From Prosthecobacter sp. (lineage in GTDB: Bacteria; Verrucomicrobiota; Verrucomicrobiia; Verrucomicrobiales; Verrucomicrobiaceae): a stretch of DNA of 64,000 nt. This document shows, in pieces, positions 39,922 through 48,601 of the stretch; position 1 is the stretch's first letter, and the number at the start of each line of letters is the position of its first letter. The notes beneath the pieces were generated by a model. That model did not search any database. It saw only the letters and a program-made list of their open reading frames with translations, and was not told the origin of the DNA. Both the position numbers and the translations under genes were made by a program. The stretch spans positions 1 through 64,000 of the forward strand of contig JAIPJY010000008.1 of the NCBI GenBank assembly GCA_021733925.1. Reading direction: 5' to 3'.

Positions 39922-41106
39922 CTAGTCGAGGATGTTGGCGACGCGGCCAGCACCCACGGTCTTGCCACCTTCACGGATAGCGAAACGGATGGTCTTTTCC
40001 ATGGCGATCGGGGTGATCAGCTCGACTTCGATCGAGACGTTGTCACCAGGCATCACCATTTCAACACCTTCAGGAAGCTTCACGCTGCCGGTCACGTCCG
40101 TGGTGCGGAAGTAGAACTGCGGGCGGTAGTTGTTGAAGAAAGGAGTGTGGCGGCCGCCTTCGTCCTTGGAAAGAACGTACACCTCAGCGGTGAACTTCTT
40201 GTGGGGAGTGACGGAACCTGGCTTGGCGATGACCTGACCGCGCTCGATGTCGGTCTTCTTCGTGCCGCGAAGCAGAAGGCCGACGTTGTCGCCTGCACGA
40301 CCTTCGTCGAGCAGCTTGCGGAACATTTCGATGTCGGTGACGGTGGTCTTGACGGTCGGACGGATGCCGATGATTTCGACTTCGGACATCTTCTTGACGA
40401 TACCACGCTCAACACGGCCGGTGCAGACGGTACCACGACCTTCGATCGCGAACACGTCTTCGACTGGCATGAGGAAGTCCTTGTCGATCGGACGCTCTGG
40501 CAGCGGGATGTAGCTGTCCACAGCTTCCATGAGCTTGAGGATGTTGGCTTCCTGCTCAGGATCGCCTTCGAGGGCCTTGAGAGCAGAACCCTTGACGATC
40601 GGAATGTCGTCACCTGGGAAGTCATACTTGGAAAGGAGGTCGCGAACTTCCATTTCGACGAGGTCGAGAAGTTCTGGATCGTCAACCATGTCCACCTTGT
40701 TCATGAACACCACGAGGGCAGGAACGCCAACCTGACGGGCAAGCAGGATGTGCTCGCGGGTCTGGGGCATCGGGCCGTCAGCGGCGGAAACGACGAGGAT
40801 ACCACCGTCCATCTGAGCGGCGCCGGTGATCATGTTCTTCACATAGTCAGCGTGTCCGGGACAGTCGACGTGTGCGTAGTGACGCTTTTCGGTCTCATAC
40901 TCCACGTGGGCGGTGTTGATCGTGATACCGCGTTCCTTTTCTTCAGGAGCTGCGTCGATCTGATCGTATGCACGTGCCTGAGCGAAGCCTTTCTTGGAAA
41001 GGACAGTCGTGATGGCGGCGGTCAGGGTGGTTTTGCCGTGGTCAACGTGGCCAATCGTGCCGATGTTGACGTGCGGCTTGTTGCGTTGGAATGCTTCTTT
41101 AGCCAT
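39922..41106 (-). CDS. tuf: Elongation factor Tu
   Basis: This 394-residue GTPase carries aminoacyl-tRNA to the ribosome. It has G1 GHVDHGKT, the switch-I region [16 protein letters not shown]3 [13 protein letters not shown]4 NKVD and G5 SALKALEG. The C-terminal domain II-III region ends [20 protein letters not shown]. The start [16 protein letters not shown] is at 41106; the longer frame runs into the tRNA spacer. It lies between tRNA-Thr and tRNA-Trp and is probably co-transcribed with both. Confidence 0.98.
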   Translation of the reverse strand: MAKEAFQRNKPHVNIGTIGHVDHGKTTLTAAITTVLSKKGFAQARAYDQIDAAPEEKERGITINTAHVEYETEKRHYAHVDCPGHADYVKNMITGAAQMDGGILVVSAADGPMPQTREHILLARQVGVPALVVFMNKVDMVDDPELLDLVEMEVRDLLSKYDFPGDDIPIVKGSALKALEGDPEQEANILKLMEAVDSYIPLPERPIDKDFLMPVEDVFAIEGRGTVCTGRVERGIVKKMSEVEIIGIRPTVKTTVTDIEMFRKLLDEGRAGDNVGLLLRGTKKTDIERGQVIAKPGSVTPHKKFTAEVYVLSKDEGGRHTPFFNNYRPQFYFRTTDVTGSVKLPEGVEMVMPGDNVSIEVELITPIAMEKTIRFAIREGGKTVGAGRVANILD

Positions 41107-41182
41107 GGGTGGAGTTAGTTGAGGGGGTGCGCTTGGGACTGGTTCGTTTGTCGTGTTTCGAAAGATCCCCACGGACTGCCAC

Positions 41183-41257
41183 TGGAGCTGTTAGAGGGAC
41201 TTGAACCCTCGACCTCGTCCTTACCAAGGACGTGCTCTACCACTGAGCTATAACAGC
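41183..41257 (-). tRNA. tRNA-Thr (anticodon GGT)
   Basis: Read on the minus strand, the 75-nt gene starts GCTGTTATAGCTCAGTGGTA, with the anticodon stem-loop CGTCC-TTGGTAA-GGACG, T-loop GGGTTCAAGTCCC and an encoded CCA end. The acceptor stem GCTGTTA pairs with TAACAGC. It is the first gene of the tuf-secE-nusG-rpl-rpo cluster. Confidence 0.95.
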
Positions 41258-41380
41258 TTAACCTGCGGCGGCTCTGTGAGAAACCTCCTCCTCTTTCGAC
41301 AAGAAAACCGGGATATGACAACCTCCATGACTGGCGTCAGGAGACAGTACACCCCGGCTTGATTCCGAAAAAGTGGGGCG

Positions 41381-41408
41381 ATACTAGGGCTATTGGGGGC
41401 TCTGTCAA
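41381..41408 (-). promoter_or_regulatory. Strong promoter of the tRNA-Thr/tuf/rpl-rpo cluster
   Basis: On the minus strand a perfect -35 box TTGACA (41408-41403) is followed after 16 bp by TAGTAT (41386-41381). Transcription would start near 41374, about 117 bp before tRNA-Thr. The region 41258-41551 has no gene. Confidence 0.65.
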
Positions 41409-41551
41409 AGACTATTTCGATAGTTTGAGAAAGATCCGGCCTTCTTCAGAAGCTGGTAAAGTCCCCCTGCACTGCCTGCAACGATTTTTGTCTTGGCGGG
41501 GAGGGCTCTGGTTCGTACTCTTCCGTAGAACAATTATCACCACACACACCT

Positions 41552-41998
41552 ATGAAAACCTGGCTGATCTCCACCCTCACCCTTCTCACCATCGCCACAT
41601 CCCTGATGGCCAAAACCGGCTGGGATGATGACTATGAAAAATCTCTCGCCAAAGCGAAGGAGACTAAAAAGATGGTGCTTCTGGACTTCACCGGCTCTGA
41701 CTGGTGCGGCTACTGCATCAAGCTGGATGATGAGGTCTTCTCCAAATCCGCCTTCAAGAAATTCGCCAAGGAAAATCTCGTCCTCGTGGAGCTCGACTTC
41801 CCGCACAACACGCCCCTGTCGAAGAAAACCAAGGCCCAGAACGATGCCCTGGGGAAAAAATACAAGGTGAATGGCTACCCCACGATCGTCCTGCTCGACA
41901 GCGACGGCAAGGAAGTCACCCGCTGGGTGGGCTATGATGCAGAGCTGCTCAGCCAGCTGGAAGCCAAGGTCGGCTCAAACAAATCGGCGGCCAAATAG
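41552..41998 (+). CDS. Exported thioredoxin-fold protein (Thioredoxin_7/DUF255-like)
   Basis: The 148-residue exported protein has a signal peptide (LISTLTLLTIATSLMA) and a thioredoxin fold with the redox site WCGYC (SDWCGYCIKLDDEVFSK) and the cis-Pro loop NGYPTIVLLDSDGKEV. Related proteins are periplasmic disulphide reductases or act in cytochrome maturation. It ends 19 bp before a VWA gene, so the two may be co-transcribed. The preceding tRNA/tuf cluster is divergent. Confidence 0.85.
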   Translation: MKTWLISTLTLLTIATSLMAKTGWDDDYEKSLAKAKETKKMVLLDFTGSDWCGYCIKLDDEVFSKSAFKKFAKENLVLVELDFPHNTPLSKKTKAQNDALGKKYKVNGYPTIVLLDSDGKEVTRWVGYDAELLSQLEAKVGSNKSAAK

Positions 41999-42017
41999 CC
42001 CCTCCCCCCCCCGCGCC

Positions 42018-43373
42018 ATGCACTTTGTCGTTTCATGCTGCATGGTCTTGATTCTCGCGACAACCCTGCCCCTGCATGCAGCGGAGGATGTGGGTGTGTT
42101 GCTCAAAAGCCTCGTCAAAAGCGCACGCAGCGGCAATCAGGAGGCGCTGGCACCGCTGAAGGATCTGCATGCGCAGAAGCTGGCCGGCGAGGCCGTGCTC
42201 TCGCTCGTGGGCGACAAGCGCACGGGCTTCGGCATCAAGCTGCGCCTGGCCAAGATCGTGGCTGGCTGGCCTGAGGGAGAGGGCCGCAAAGCCCTGCTGG
42301 ACTGGCTGGCAAAACACCCCAACTGCGATGACGATGAGCTGCTGTTCTTCTCCGGCATTCACCTGCGGGAGACGCGCACCTTTTTCTGGAACCTGCTCAC
42401 CCAGGTCAAAGGCCCGCTCTCGGCGGTGAAGGAGCCGGAACGCCTCGCCCTCGCGGCCCGGGCGCTCGGCGCGTTTCAGGACAATCCCGACCCCGTGGTG
42501 GCCCGCGTGGCCTTGCTGCTGGACCCCGCGAACGCCCACGTCATGCGCGCCTGCGCGGCGGAGGCTCTGGGCGGCATGCGCAGCGCCCTCGCCCTGCAGT
42601 CCCTTCTGCCCTATCTCAATGATGAAGCCATCGGCGAGAGCGTCCACTGCTCGCTCTACCAGCTCACCGGTCAGGATTTTGCGGACGACCCGGACAAATG
42701 GAAGACCTGGCTCACCGCCCAAGGCGCGAACATCCCCTGGAAAATGCTCGCCCGCAGCGAATATGCGGAATTCCTCAAGCTGCAGAAGCTCCTCAAGCCG
42801 CTGGATGACGACCCCGCCATGAACATGGCCTCGTTTTACGGCCTGGAATTCCGTGGCAAAGGCGCGCTCTTCATTCTCGACGTGAGCGGCAGCATGATCG
42901 CCGACGGCCGCATCAGCAAGCTCAAGGGGCAGATGACCAACCTCCTCACCGCGCTGCAAAACAAATCCAGCAAACTGCGCTACGGCATCCTCACCTTTGG
43001 CGAGGGCGTGGACTCCTGCTTCTCCTCCCGTGGCATGGCGCTGAACGACGAGAAAAATCACAAGCAGGCCGAGCAGTTCGTGGACCGCATCCAGGCCGAT
43101 GGCGGCACGCCCATGTGCGAGGCCTTCAGCCACGCCCTCACCCGCGTCATCCCGGAGGGCAGCATCGACTCCATCTACTTCCTCAGCGACGGCCAGCCCA
43201 GCGACGGCACCCCCGCCATGGTGCTGGATCTCGCCCAGCGCATCCACACCCAGTTCAAAGTCCGCATCCACTGCATCAGCATCGGTGAGGAACCCGCCCA
43301 GGTTCCCGGCGAGCTGTCGCTGCTCAATCAGATCGCCAATGCGTGTGGCGGGACGTTTACGGTGCCGCCGTGA
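42018..43373 (+). CDS. Secreted von Willebrand factor A domain protein
   Basis: The 451-residue product has a signal peptide (SCCMVLILATTLPLHAA). Residues about 30-230 form helical HEAT-like repeats (VMRACAAEALGGMRSALALQSLLPYL). The C-terminal VWA domain has the metal-adhesion motif DVSGSM with Asp288, then GGTPMCEAFSHAL (a Thr site) and YFLSDGQPSDGTPA. HEAT plus VWA exported proteins of this sort are common in Planctomycetota and Verrucomicrobiota, with unknown partners. The ATG at 42018 is chosen for the signal peptide; an upstream in-frame extension overlaps the thioredoxin gene. Confidence 0.85.
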   Translation: MHFVVSCCMVLILATTLPLHAAEDVGVLLKSLVKSARSGNQEALAPLKDLHAQKLAGEAVLSLVGDKRTGFGIKLRLAKIVAGWPEGEGRKALLDWLAKHPNCDDDELLFFSGIHLRETRTFFWNLLTQVKGPLSAVKEPERLALAARALGAFQDNPDPVVARVALLLDPANAHVMRACAAEALGGMRSALALQSLLPYLNDEAIGESVHCSLYQLTGQDFADDPDKWKTWLTAQGANIPWKMLARSEYAEFLKLQKLLKPLDDDPAMNMASFYGLEFRGKGALFILDVSGSMIADGRISKLKGQMTNLLTALQNKSSKLRYGILTFGEGVDSCFSSRGMALNDEKNHKQAEQFVDRIQADGGTPMCEAFSHALTRVIPEGSIDSIYFLSDGQPSDGTPAMVLDLAQRIHTQFKVRIHCISIGEEPAQVPGELSLLNQIANACGGTFTVPP

Positions 43374-43953
43374 GGGGGATTGGGTTCGTCCTCGTCCTCC
43401 TGCTCGAACTCGGCCTGCCCTTCGTAGCTTTAGCGAAGAATGGGTCCTCGATCATGTCGCACCCGCTGGGAACTGCGGGAAAGATGCGCCAAACAATGGC
43501 TGCAAGCCTGCACCCGCGCCGCCCAAAAACCACCGCTCCCCAGTCAAGTTGCCGGTTTCCACGCCTAAGCACGGCAACTCGGCAACTCGACCTTCCCCAC
43601 GCTCAATTGCATGCGCACTGGGATGCATCTTGTGGCACTGAGTGGCAATCCGTGGTATTTCTTGGCAGAATGAGCCGGATTCTGACGGCAACTTTGCACC
43701 CCCTGCTGGTTGCCATGTTTTCCGGGCGCGCAAGCGGTGGGTCCTGCCCGGCGGGCGCGGTGACTTCAACGATTTCAAACATTTCAACGGGGGAGTGTGT
43801 GTATCCGACCCGGCTTCCCTGCCGCTACACCGAACCCGTATGGCCAGACCTAGCCAAGAGCCTTGCCAGCAAAGCTTCGGCTGACTGAGCCACTGAGATT
43901 AAAAACTCACCAGTAGCCAGGAAGGAACGGCTCCATTTTTATAGGTGCATTTT
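43374..43953. repeat. Repeat-filled intergenic region (580 bp)
   Basis: No gene is supported. At 43386-43412 lies a GTCCTCGTCCTCCTGCTCGAA motif, whose reverse complement recurs at 48493-48520 and 56996-57020. At 43410-43462 is GGCCTGCCCTTCGTAGCTT..., which recurs inverted at 46070-46115. From about 43541 to 43805 the segment resembles, in inverted order, the long repeat units found at 44395-45760 (GCCTAAGCACGGCAACTCGG; GACTTCAACGATTTCAAAC; TTCAACGGGGGAGTGTGTG). Confidence 0.6.
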
Positions 43954-44262
43954 TTACACTGGCAGCCTCAACAGGTATTCTCTCATTCGAAGAATCATGG
44001 CTAACGAAGCGTTTTCGAACAGACAGGCATCAGGTGTTTCGCCTTCAAGTGCCGGAACCTCTTCAGCAAGCCAGGATTTTGTCCGTTCAGTGCCAAAGTG
44101 TGAAACCGCCACTTCCAGAATTTCTGACACCTCCGGTCCCATCGGGGGAAGAAATTTGAAATCGGCATGATTGAAAGCATCGCCAGACATGGACCGCTCT
44201 CGGTGTGCCAAGACAAAATGATTCCAAACTGAGTCACCCGCATAATATAATTCAAGTCCCAT
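43954..44262 (-). CDS. Protein with ParS/MbcA/Xre-type toxin-binding domain (DUF2384-like)
   Basis: This 102-residue protein starts at 44262 (MGLELYYAGDSVWNHF) with a clear Shine-Dalgarno, GGAGG, 8 nt before the ATG; the frame extends further upstream without support. The C-terminal half, FGTERTKSWLAEEVPALEGETPDACLF, matches the pattern of the antitoxin toxin-binding domain (F(G)xxxxAxxWLxxxxPALxGxTPxdll). No RES-domain toxin gene is adjacent. The N-terminal 40 residues are unrecognised. It lies between long repeat copies in an accessory-type patch. Confidence 0.6.
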   Translation of the reverse strand: MGLELYYAGDSVWNHFVLAHRERSMSGDAFNHADFKFLPPMGPEVSEILEVAVSHFGTERTKSWLAEEVPALEGETPDACLFENASLAMILRMREYLLRLPV

Positions 44263-44394
44263 TCTAAGATCCTCCGAGTTGCAGCATCTTGACATGATTA
44301 TCCAGACGCTTCCCGATGCAAATGAATGCAGCAATCGCATGCCAGAGAATAATATAGCAAGTAATCCAGCCTTTGGCTAACTGCTGACTCTTCA

Positions 44395-44700
44395 AACCAG
44401 CCCCCGTTGAAACTGTGGAAACTATGGAAGTCACCTTTCGGCAAGCTGTGACCCACCCCCGCTGGTTGCCAGTTGCCGTGCTTAGGGCGGGCAACCGGCA
44501 ACTATGGCACTCACGGCCCGCGCCAGACGCTGCGCAGGAATCCGCAGCGAGAAGCAACTGATGGAATGTTGCGGCAACGTGACGCACGCCATAGAGGACG
44601 CTCAAGGCCATGAGCATCCAAATAGATGGAAATCAGACCGAGTGCGTGAGTTGCCATGGCTTCCCTCACATGCGTCAGCCGCCCGTGGAGCCTGCAGGCG
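44395..44700 (+). repeat. Long degenerate repeat unit A
   Basis: The unit begins CCCCGTTGAAACTGTGGAAA, then AGTTGCCGTGCTTAGGGCGG, ACGCTGCGCAGGAA, GATGGAATGTTGCGGCAACG, GAGGACGCTCAAGGCCATGA and GAGTTGCCATGGCTTCC. The same ordered blocks form units B (45185-45430) and C (45430-45738), with about 70-80% identity by eye. No other gene is seen in 44263-44721. Confidence 0.7.
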
Positions 44701-44721
44701 GAGGATTCAGCAATTGTCCTT

Positions 44722-44976
44722 TCAACTCCCAGGCATTTCAGCGAGCGTTAAATTTCGCACGATCAGATTGCGATCAACAAGGAATCCAGGAGGGCCTCCA
44801 AAACTCTCCCACTGCTCTGGAGGAAGATCATCAACGCACTTGAATGTGTATTCGAAGATCCAGCCTCGCTCAGTCTCCACGGGCTCGCTTTCAATCCACT
44901 CATACGTGGACAAAGGCAGCGGATTTATGGAAAGATGCGCTTTGGCCGCTTGGATAGCTTCTTCACGTGATGTCAT
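44722..44976 (-). CDS. Small Imm35/YrhB-like protein
   Basis: This 84-residue protein, from the ATG at 44976 (a TTG three codons earlier is possible), starts MTSREEAIQAAKAHLSINP. It has a central strand pair around GWIFEYTFKCV and ends PPGFLVDRNLIVRNLTLAEMP. The layout (AIxxAxxhL, then a WxxxY(t/s) strand, then GxPPxxVDr) resembles Immunity protein 35/YrhB-like domains. Such genes act as immunity factors against contact-dependent toxins, but no toxin gene is near, so the role is inferred. Codon use is less GC-rich than in housekeeping genes here. Confidence 0.6.
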   Translation of the reverse strand: MTSREEAIQAAKAHLSINPLPLSTYEWIESEPVETERGWIFEYTFKCVDDLPPEQWESFGGPPGFLVDRNLIVRNLTLAEMPGS

Positions 44977-45023
44977 GTTAAGCAACTTGCGTTTTTTTCA
45001 GAAAAACTTCACCATAGGAACAG

Positions 45024-45164
45024 ATGAGCAAGCTTAAAACCATCCTTCATCACCTGCAAAGGCTGCCATTTGAAATCTTCGTTCTCGTCGTTGTCCTGGC
45101 TACAGCCTTGCTTTCGTCGCCTCTGGTCAAACTGTTGACGCCATTGTTTAAACTGGATGGGTGA
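45024..45164 (+). CDS. Short single-span membrane peptide (46 aa)
   Basis: This frame encodes MSKLKTILHHLQRLPFEIFV, then LVVVLATALLSSPLVKLLTP and LFKLDG. It starts at the ATG at 45024 after a Shine-Dalgarno-like AGGAACAG. A positively charged N-terminus, a 17-residue hydrophobic core and a basic/hydrophobic C-terminus fit a small membrane protein. It is divergent from the Imm35-like gene, with about 47 bp between starts. I do not know its function; a type I toxin-like or accessory peptide is possible. Confidence 0.5.
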   Translation: MSKLKTILHHLQRLPFEIFVLVVVLATALLSSPLVKLLTPLFKLDG

Positions 45165-45184
45165 ACGCATGATGTTTCACCCCT

Positions 45185-45430
45185 TCGTTGCCAGTTGCCG
45201 TGCTTAGGGCGGGCAACCGGCAACCACGGCGCAGAGGAACGCACCAGAACGCTGCGCAGGAAGCTGCATCCAGTGGAACGCTGTGGCATTGATGATGCAC
45301 GCCGAGGAAGACGCTCACGGCCCTGAGCACCTCAAAAGACGGCAACCAGACGGGGCGCTTGGTTTACCATGGTTTCCGGGCATGCTACGGAGCATTCCAT
45401 GGCCCACCCGGCACAGGCTTGTTCATACAC
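45185..45430 (+). repeat. Long degenerate repeat unit B
   Basis: It contains AGTTGCCGTGCTTAGGGCGG, ACGCTGCGCAGGAAGCTGCA, GAGGAAGACGCTCACGGCC, AAAAGACGGCAACC, CCATGGTTTCCGGGCATGCT and GCACAGGCTTGTTCATACAC in the same order as units A and C. The head block (GTTGAAACTGTGG) is missing and the 46-residue peptide gene lies just before. Confidence 0.7.
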
Positions 45431-45800
45431 CACCCCCCGTTGAAACTGTGGAAACTGTGGAAGTCTCCCATCGGCAGGCGAAGCCTCACCGACGCGAGTT
45501 GCCAAGTTGCCGTGCTTAGCACTGGAAACTCGGCAACTTCGGGATGACGACCGCGCTGGCGCTGCGCAGCAGGCGGCAGCCGATGGAACGTTGCTGCAAT
45601 GTGACGCAGGCTGACGAAGACGCTCAGGGCCATGAGAACCTAAAAGACGGCAACTTGAGAGATGTCTGAGTTGCCAGGGGTTCAGGGCATGCTTCGGAGC
45701 ATTCAAGTGCCCACTCTGCACAGGCTTGTTCACACACTCCCCCGTTGAAATGGTTGAAGTCTCAACGGACGGCGCACCTTTTTGAGTGCCTGCGCGCACC
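45430..45800 (+). repeat. Long degenerate repeat unit C with partial next unit
   Basis: The unit begins CCCCGTTGAAACTGTGGAAA, continues AGTTGCCAAGTTGCCGTGCT, GCTGCGCAGCAGGCGGCAGC, GATGGAACGTTGCTGCAATG, GACGAAGACGCTCAGGGCC, GGGCATGCTTCGGAGCATTC and GCACAGGCTTGTTCACACAC, then the head of another unit (CCCCCGTTGAAATGGTTGAA). No gene is supported in the region 45165-46176. Confidence 0.7.
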
Positions 45801-45829
45801 ACAGACCCGAAATCACGGACCCGCACAGC

Positions 45830-46120
45830 GGTTCCCTACCATCCCAAACGCCCCGCGAGGGGCGGGTAGGGACGCGCTGTGCGCGTCCGTAGAATCCTTC
45901 GTCCCAGCGCGGACTGAGGCCCCATCGCACGCCCCCCTTTCTCAATGTGCCCGTGTTTGGCCGCTGGGCCGTGGAGGGATCGAGGAAGAGAACGACCACC
46001 ATTCCGCATTCCGCATTCCGCATTCCGCATTCCGCATTTCAAGACTCAGCGCCGCCTCAGGATCGAGGACCCATTCTTCGCTGAAGCTACGAAGGGCAGG
46101 CCGCGTTCGAGGACAAATCC
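45830..46120. repeat. Palindromes and CATTCCG tandem array
   Basis: GGACGCGC-TGT-GCGCGTCC is a palindrome at about 45869-45887. Five perfect copies of CATTCCG run in tandem at 46000-46034. At 46070-46115 the sequence is an inverted near-identical copy of 43410-43455 (GATCGAGGACCCATTCTTCG, then AGCTACGAAGGGCAGGCCG). No gene is seen. Confidence 0.65.
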
Positions 46121-46176
46121 TGAACACGCCGCTTTTCACTTTTCACTTTCCGCCCTTTGCACTACTTTGCACCACC

Positions 46177-46344
46177 ATGAAAACCATCGCCTCTTTCCTC
46201 ATTGTCGCTGTTTTCTCCCTCGCCTCCTGCCGTGGCAGTGGCGGGCCCATGACCCGCGCAGGCCGCGGCGTGGACCACGCCATCTACAAAACCGGCCAGG
46301 GCATCGAGCACGTCGGTCGCAAGATCGAAGGTTCGGCACGCTGA
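46177..46344 (+). CDS. Small entericidin-like lipoprotein
   Basis: The 55-residue product has a lipoprotein signal MKTIASFLIVAVFSLASC, with a lipobox LASC (Cys18), followed by a short charged helix (RGSGGPMTRAGRGVDHAIYK, ending VGRKIEGSAR). The size and pattern match entericidin/EcnA-EcnB-type lipoproteins of unknown or antidote/toxin function in enterobacteria. It lies 22 bp before miaA and may share its transcript. No toxin-like partner is apparent. Confidence 0.65.
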   Translation: MKTIASFLIVAVFSLASCRGSGGPMTRAGRGVDHAIYKTGQGIEHVGRKIEGSAR

Positions 46345-46365
46345 GCCGCCCTCGGCATCCCGCGC

Positions 46366-47304
46366 ATGCTTCCTGACAGCACCTTCTTCATCACCGGGCC
46401 CACAGCCTCGGGCAAGTCGGCTTTGGCCATCGCCCTGGCGGAGCATGTGGGGGGTGAGATCGTGAATGCGGACGCCTTCCAGCTCTACGCTGGGATGGAC
46501 CTCCTCACGGCCAAGCCTGCCCCGGCGGAGTTGGCACGCGTGCCGCACCACCTCTACGGCGTGATCCCGCTCACGGAGGCCTGCGACGCGCAGCGCTACC
46601 ACGCGCTGGCACTGCCAGCCATCAACGACATCGCCGCGCGTGGCCGCGTGCCCATCGTGGTGGGCGGCTCCGGGCTGTACCTGAAAGCGCTCACGCATGG
46701 GCTCTCTCCCCTGCCCGCCGCCTCGCCGCAGATCAGGGCGCGATTCCAGCAGCTCAGCCCCGGCGAGAAAATCGTGTGGCTGCTGCAGCGCGACCCCGAA
46801 GCCGCCACCACGGTGAACCTGCGCAATCCGCGCTATGTGGAGCGTGCGCTGGAAATCTGCCTGCTCAGCGGACGCCCGCAGTCCGGCCTGCGGCGTTCCT
46901 TTGAGCAGATCGAACCCAAGGTGAACGGTGTCATCCTCACGTGGGACCGCGAGATGCTGTACCGCCGCATCAATCAGCGCACGCTGGACATGTTTGCCGC
47001 CGGGCTCGTCGCGGAGGTCGGTGCCCTGGGCCCGCTCTCCCCCACGGCGGAAAAGGCCATCGGCGTGCGGGAGGTGCGCGAGCATCTGGCCGGGCGCGTA
47101 TCGCAGGCGGACACCCTCGCCGCCATTCAGCAGTCCACACGCCGCTACGCCAAGCGCCAGAACACCTGGTTCCGGCGCGAGCGGTGCTTCCAAACGATTT
47201 GCCTCGATTCCCTTCCGGCGGCAGAGTACGCGCTCTCCCATCTTCTCGAACTTTTTCCATGCCTCCGCCCGTCCAGCCCGTCCGCCCCGTCTTCGTCAAT
47301 CTAG
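46366..47304 (+). CDS. miaA: tRNA dimethylallyltransferase (MiaA)
   Basis: This 312-residue enzyme prenylates A37 of tRNAs reading UNN codons. The P-loop is GPTASGKSA (residues 11-19), followed by GGEIVNADAFQLYAGMDLLTAKP, a VVGGSGLYLKAL motif and NPRYVERALEICLLSG, with the C-terminal RYAKRQNTWFRRE motif. Its last 46 bp overlap the start of aroB in another frame, so the two are translationally linked. Residues after about 300 (PSSPSAPSSSI) are a nonconserved tail encoded in the overlap. Confidence 0.94.
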   Translation: MLPDSTFFITGPTASGKSALAIALAEHVGGEIVNADAFQLYAGMDLLTAKPAPAELARVPHHLYGVIPLTEACDAQRYHALALPAINDIAARGRVPIVVGGSGLYLKALTHGLSPLPAASPQIRARFQQLSPGEKIVWLLQRDPEAATTVNLRNPRYVERALEICLLSGRPQSGLRRSFEQIEPKVNGVILTWDREMLYRRINQRTLDMFAAGLVAEVGALGPLSPTAEKAIGVREVREHLAGRVSQADTLAAIQQSTRRYAKRQNTWFRRERCFQTICLDSLPAAEYALSHLLELFPCLRPSSPSAPSSSI

Positions 47305-48359
47305 GCCCGCGCAGCTACCTCGTGCAGGTCGGCCGGGATCAGCTCAAAACGCTGGGTGAAGAGGTAAACAAGAAGCTGCCGGACCGCACGAACTGCGCCG
47401 TGGTGACGGATTCCAACGTCGGACCGCTTTACGCCGAAACCGTGCTGCAAAGCCTGCGCGATGCCGGCAAGACGCCCCACCTCATCACCGTGCCCGCCGG
47501 GGAGGCCTCCAAATCCCTCGGCTGCAGCGAAACCGTGCTCAGCGAGATGGTCAACGCCGGGCTGGACCGCAAGAGCTTCGTCGTCGCCCTCGGCGGCGGT
47601 GTCATTGGCGATCTCGCGGGCTTCTGCGCCTCCGTTTACCAGCGCGGCATCCCCTACGTGCAGGTGCCCACCACGGTGCTCTCCCAGGTGGACAGCTCCG
47701 TCGGCGGCAAGACCGGCGTGAACCTGCCGAATGCGAAAAACATGGTCGGCTGCTTTCACCAACCCGTTCACGTCATCGCGGATCTCGACACGCTCAACAC
47801 CCTCGCCACCCGCGAGTGGAACGAGGGCTTCGCGGAAATCATCAAGCACGCCTGCATTCGCGATGCCTCGATGTTCAAGGCCATCGAAGACATCGCCGCC
47901 GGCAAAGGAGACATCGTTGGTCTCATCCGCCGCAACATTTCCATCAAGGCCGTCATCGTGGAGGCGGACGAGCACGAAACCATCGGCACCCGTGCGCTGC
48001 TGAACTTCGGTCACACCCTCGGTCATGCCATCGAGGCCGCTGCAGGCTACGGCAGACTGCTGCACGGCGAGGCCATCAGCCTCGGCCTGCGCGCCGCCGC
48101 GTGGCTCTCCACCCAGATCTCCGACCTCAACAGCGATGATTACGAGCGCATCCTCACCCTCCTCCGCCTCTGCGATCTCCCCCTGCGCCTGCCGGACGAT
48201 CTCGACACCGAGGAGATCATGCGTATCACCCGCACCGACAAAAAATACGAGAACGGCAAGATCCGCTTCGTCCTCCTCCGCAAGATCGGCGAAGCCTACG
48301 TGAGCAAAGACGTTCTCGAAGGCCATCTGAAGCAAGCGCTCGACGAACTGAGGAAATGA
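47259..48359 (+). CDS. aroB: 3-dehydroquinate synthase
   Basis: This 366-residue NAD-dependent enzyme converts DAHP to 3-dehydroquinate in the shikimate pathway. Motifs are VPAGEASKSL, LDRKSFVVALGGGVIGDLAGFCAS, VPTTVLSQVDSSVGGKTGVN, KNMVGCFHQP, EWNEGFAEIIKHACI and LLNFGHTLGHAIEA. The true start is the ATG at 47259 (MPPPVQPVRPVFVNLG); the frame also runs far upstream inside miaA. It overlaps miaA by 46 bp. Confidence 0.95.
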   Translation: MPPPVQPVRPVFVNLGPRSYLVQVGRDQLKTLGEEVNKKLPDRTNCAVVTDSNVGPLYAETVLQSLRDAGKTPHLITVPAGEASKSLGCSETVLSEMVNAGLDRKSFVVALGGGVIGDLAGFCASVYQRGIPYVQVPTTVLSQVDSSVGGKTGVNLPNAKNMVGCFHQPVHVIADLDTLNTLATREWNEGFAEIIKHACIRDASMFKAIEDIAAGKGDIVGLIRRNISIKAVIVEADEHETIGTRALLNFGHTLGHAIEAAAGYGRLLHGEAISLGLRAAAWLSTQISDLNSDDYERILTLLRLCDLPLRLPDDLDTEEIMRITRTDKKYENGKIRFVLLRKIGEAYVSKDVLEGHLKQALDELRK

Positions 48360-48601
48360 GGAAGGAGTGCGGAATTCGGAATGTTGAATGCGGAATGAAG
48401 AAATCCCAACCACAACCATAGGCCCCCAGCATCTCTACCTCTGCTATTCCGCATTCCGAACTCCCCATTCCGCATTCAAAGCGCCATGATCGAGGACGAG
48501 TTCGAGTAGGAGGACGAGCACGATCCACCATTCCAACACCCCTTTATTTTTTGCTTCTTTTTGCGCCTCTTTGCGGCCACCCTCCCGTCCGTCACTCCTG
48601 A
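48360..48601. repeat. Inverted repeats of CATTCCG-type and GAGTTCGAGTAGGAG motif
   Basis: AGTGCGGAATTCGGAATG and GAATGCGGAATGA at 48365-48395 pair with CTATTCCGCATTCCGAACTC and CCATTCCGCATTC at 48443-48478. Beyond it, ATCGAGGACGAGTTCGAGTA (from 48489) and GGAGGACGAGCACGATCC match motifs near 43386 (inverted) and 56996. There is no gene in this 242-bp gap. Confidence 0.65.
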
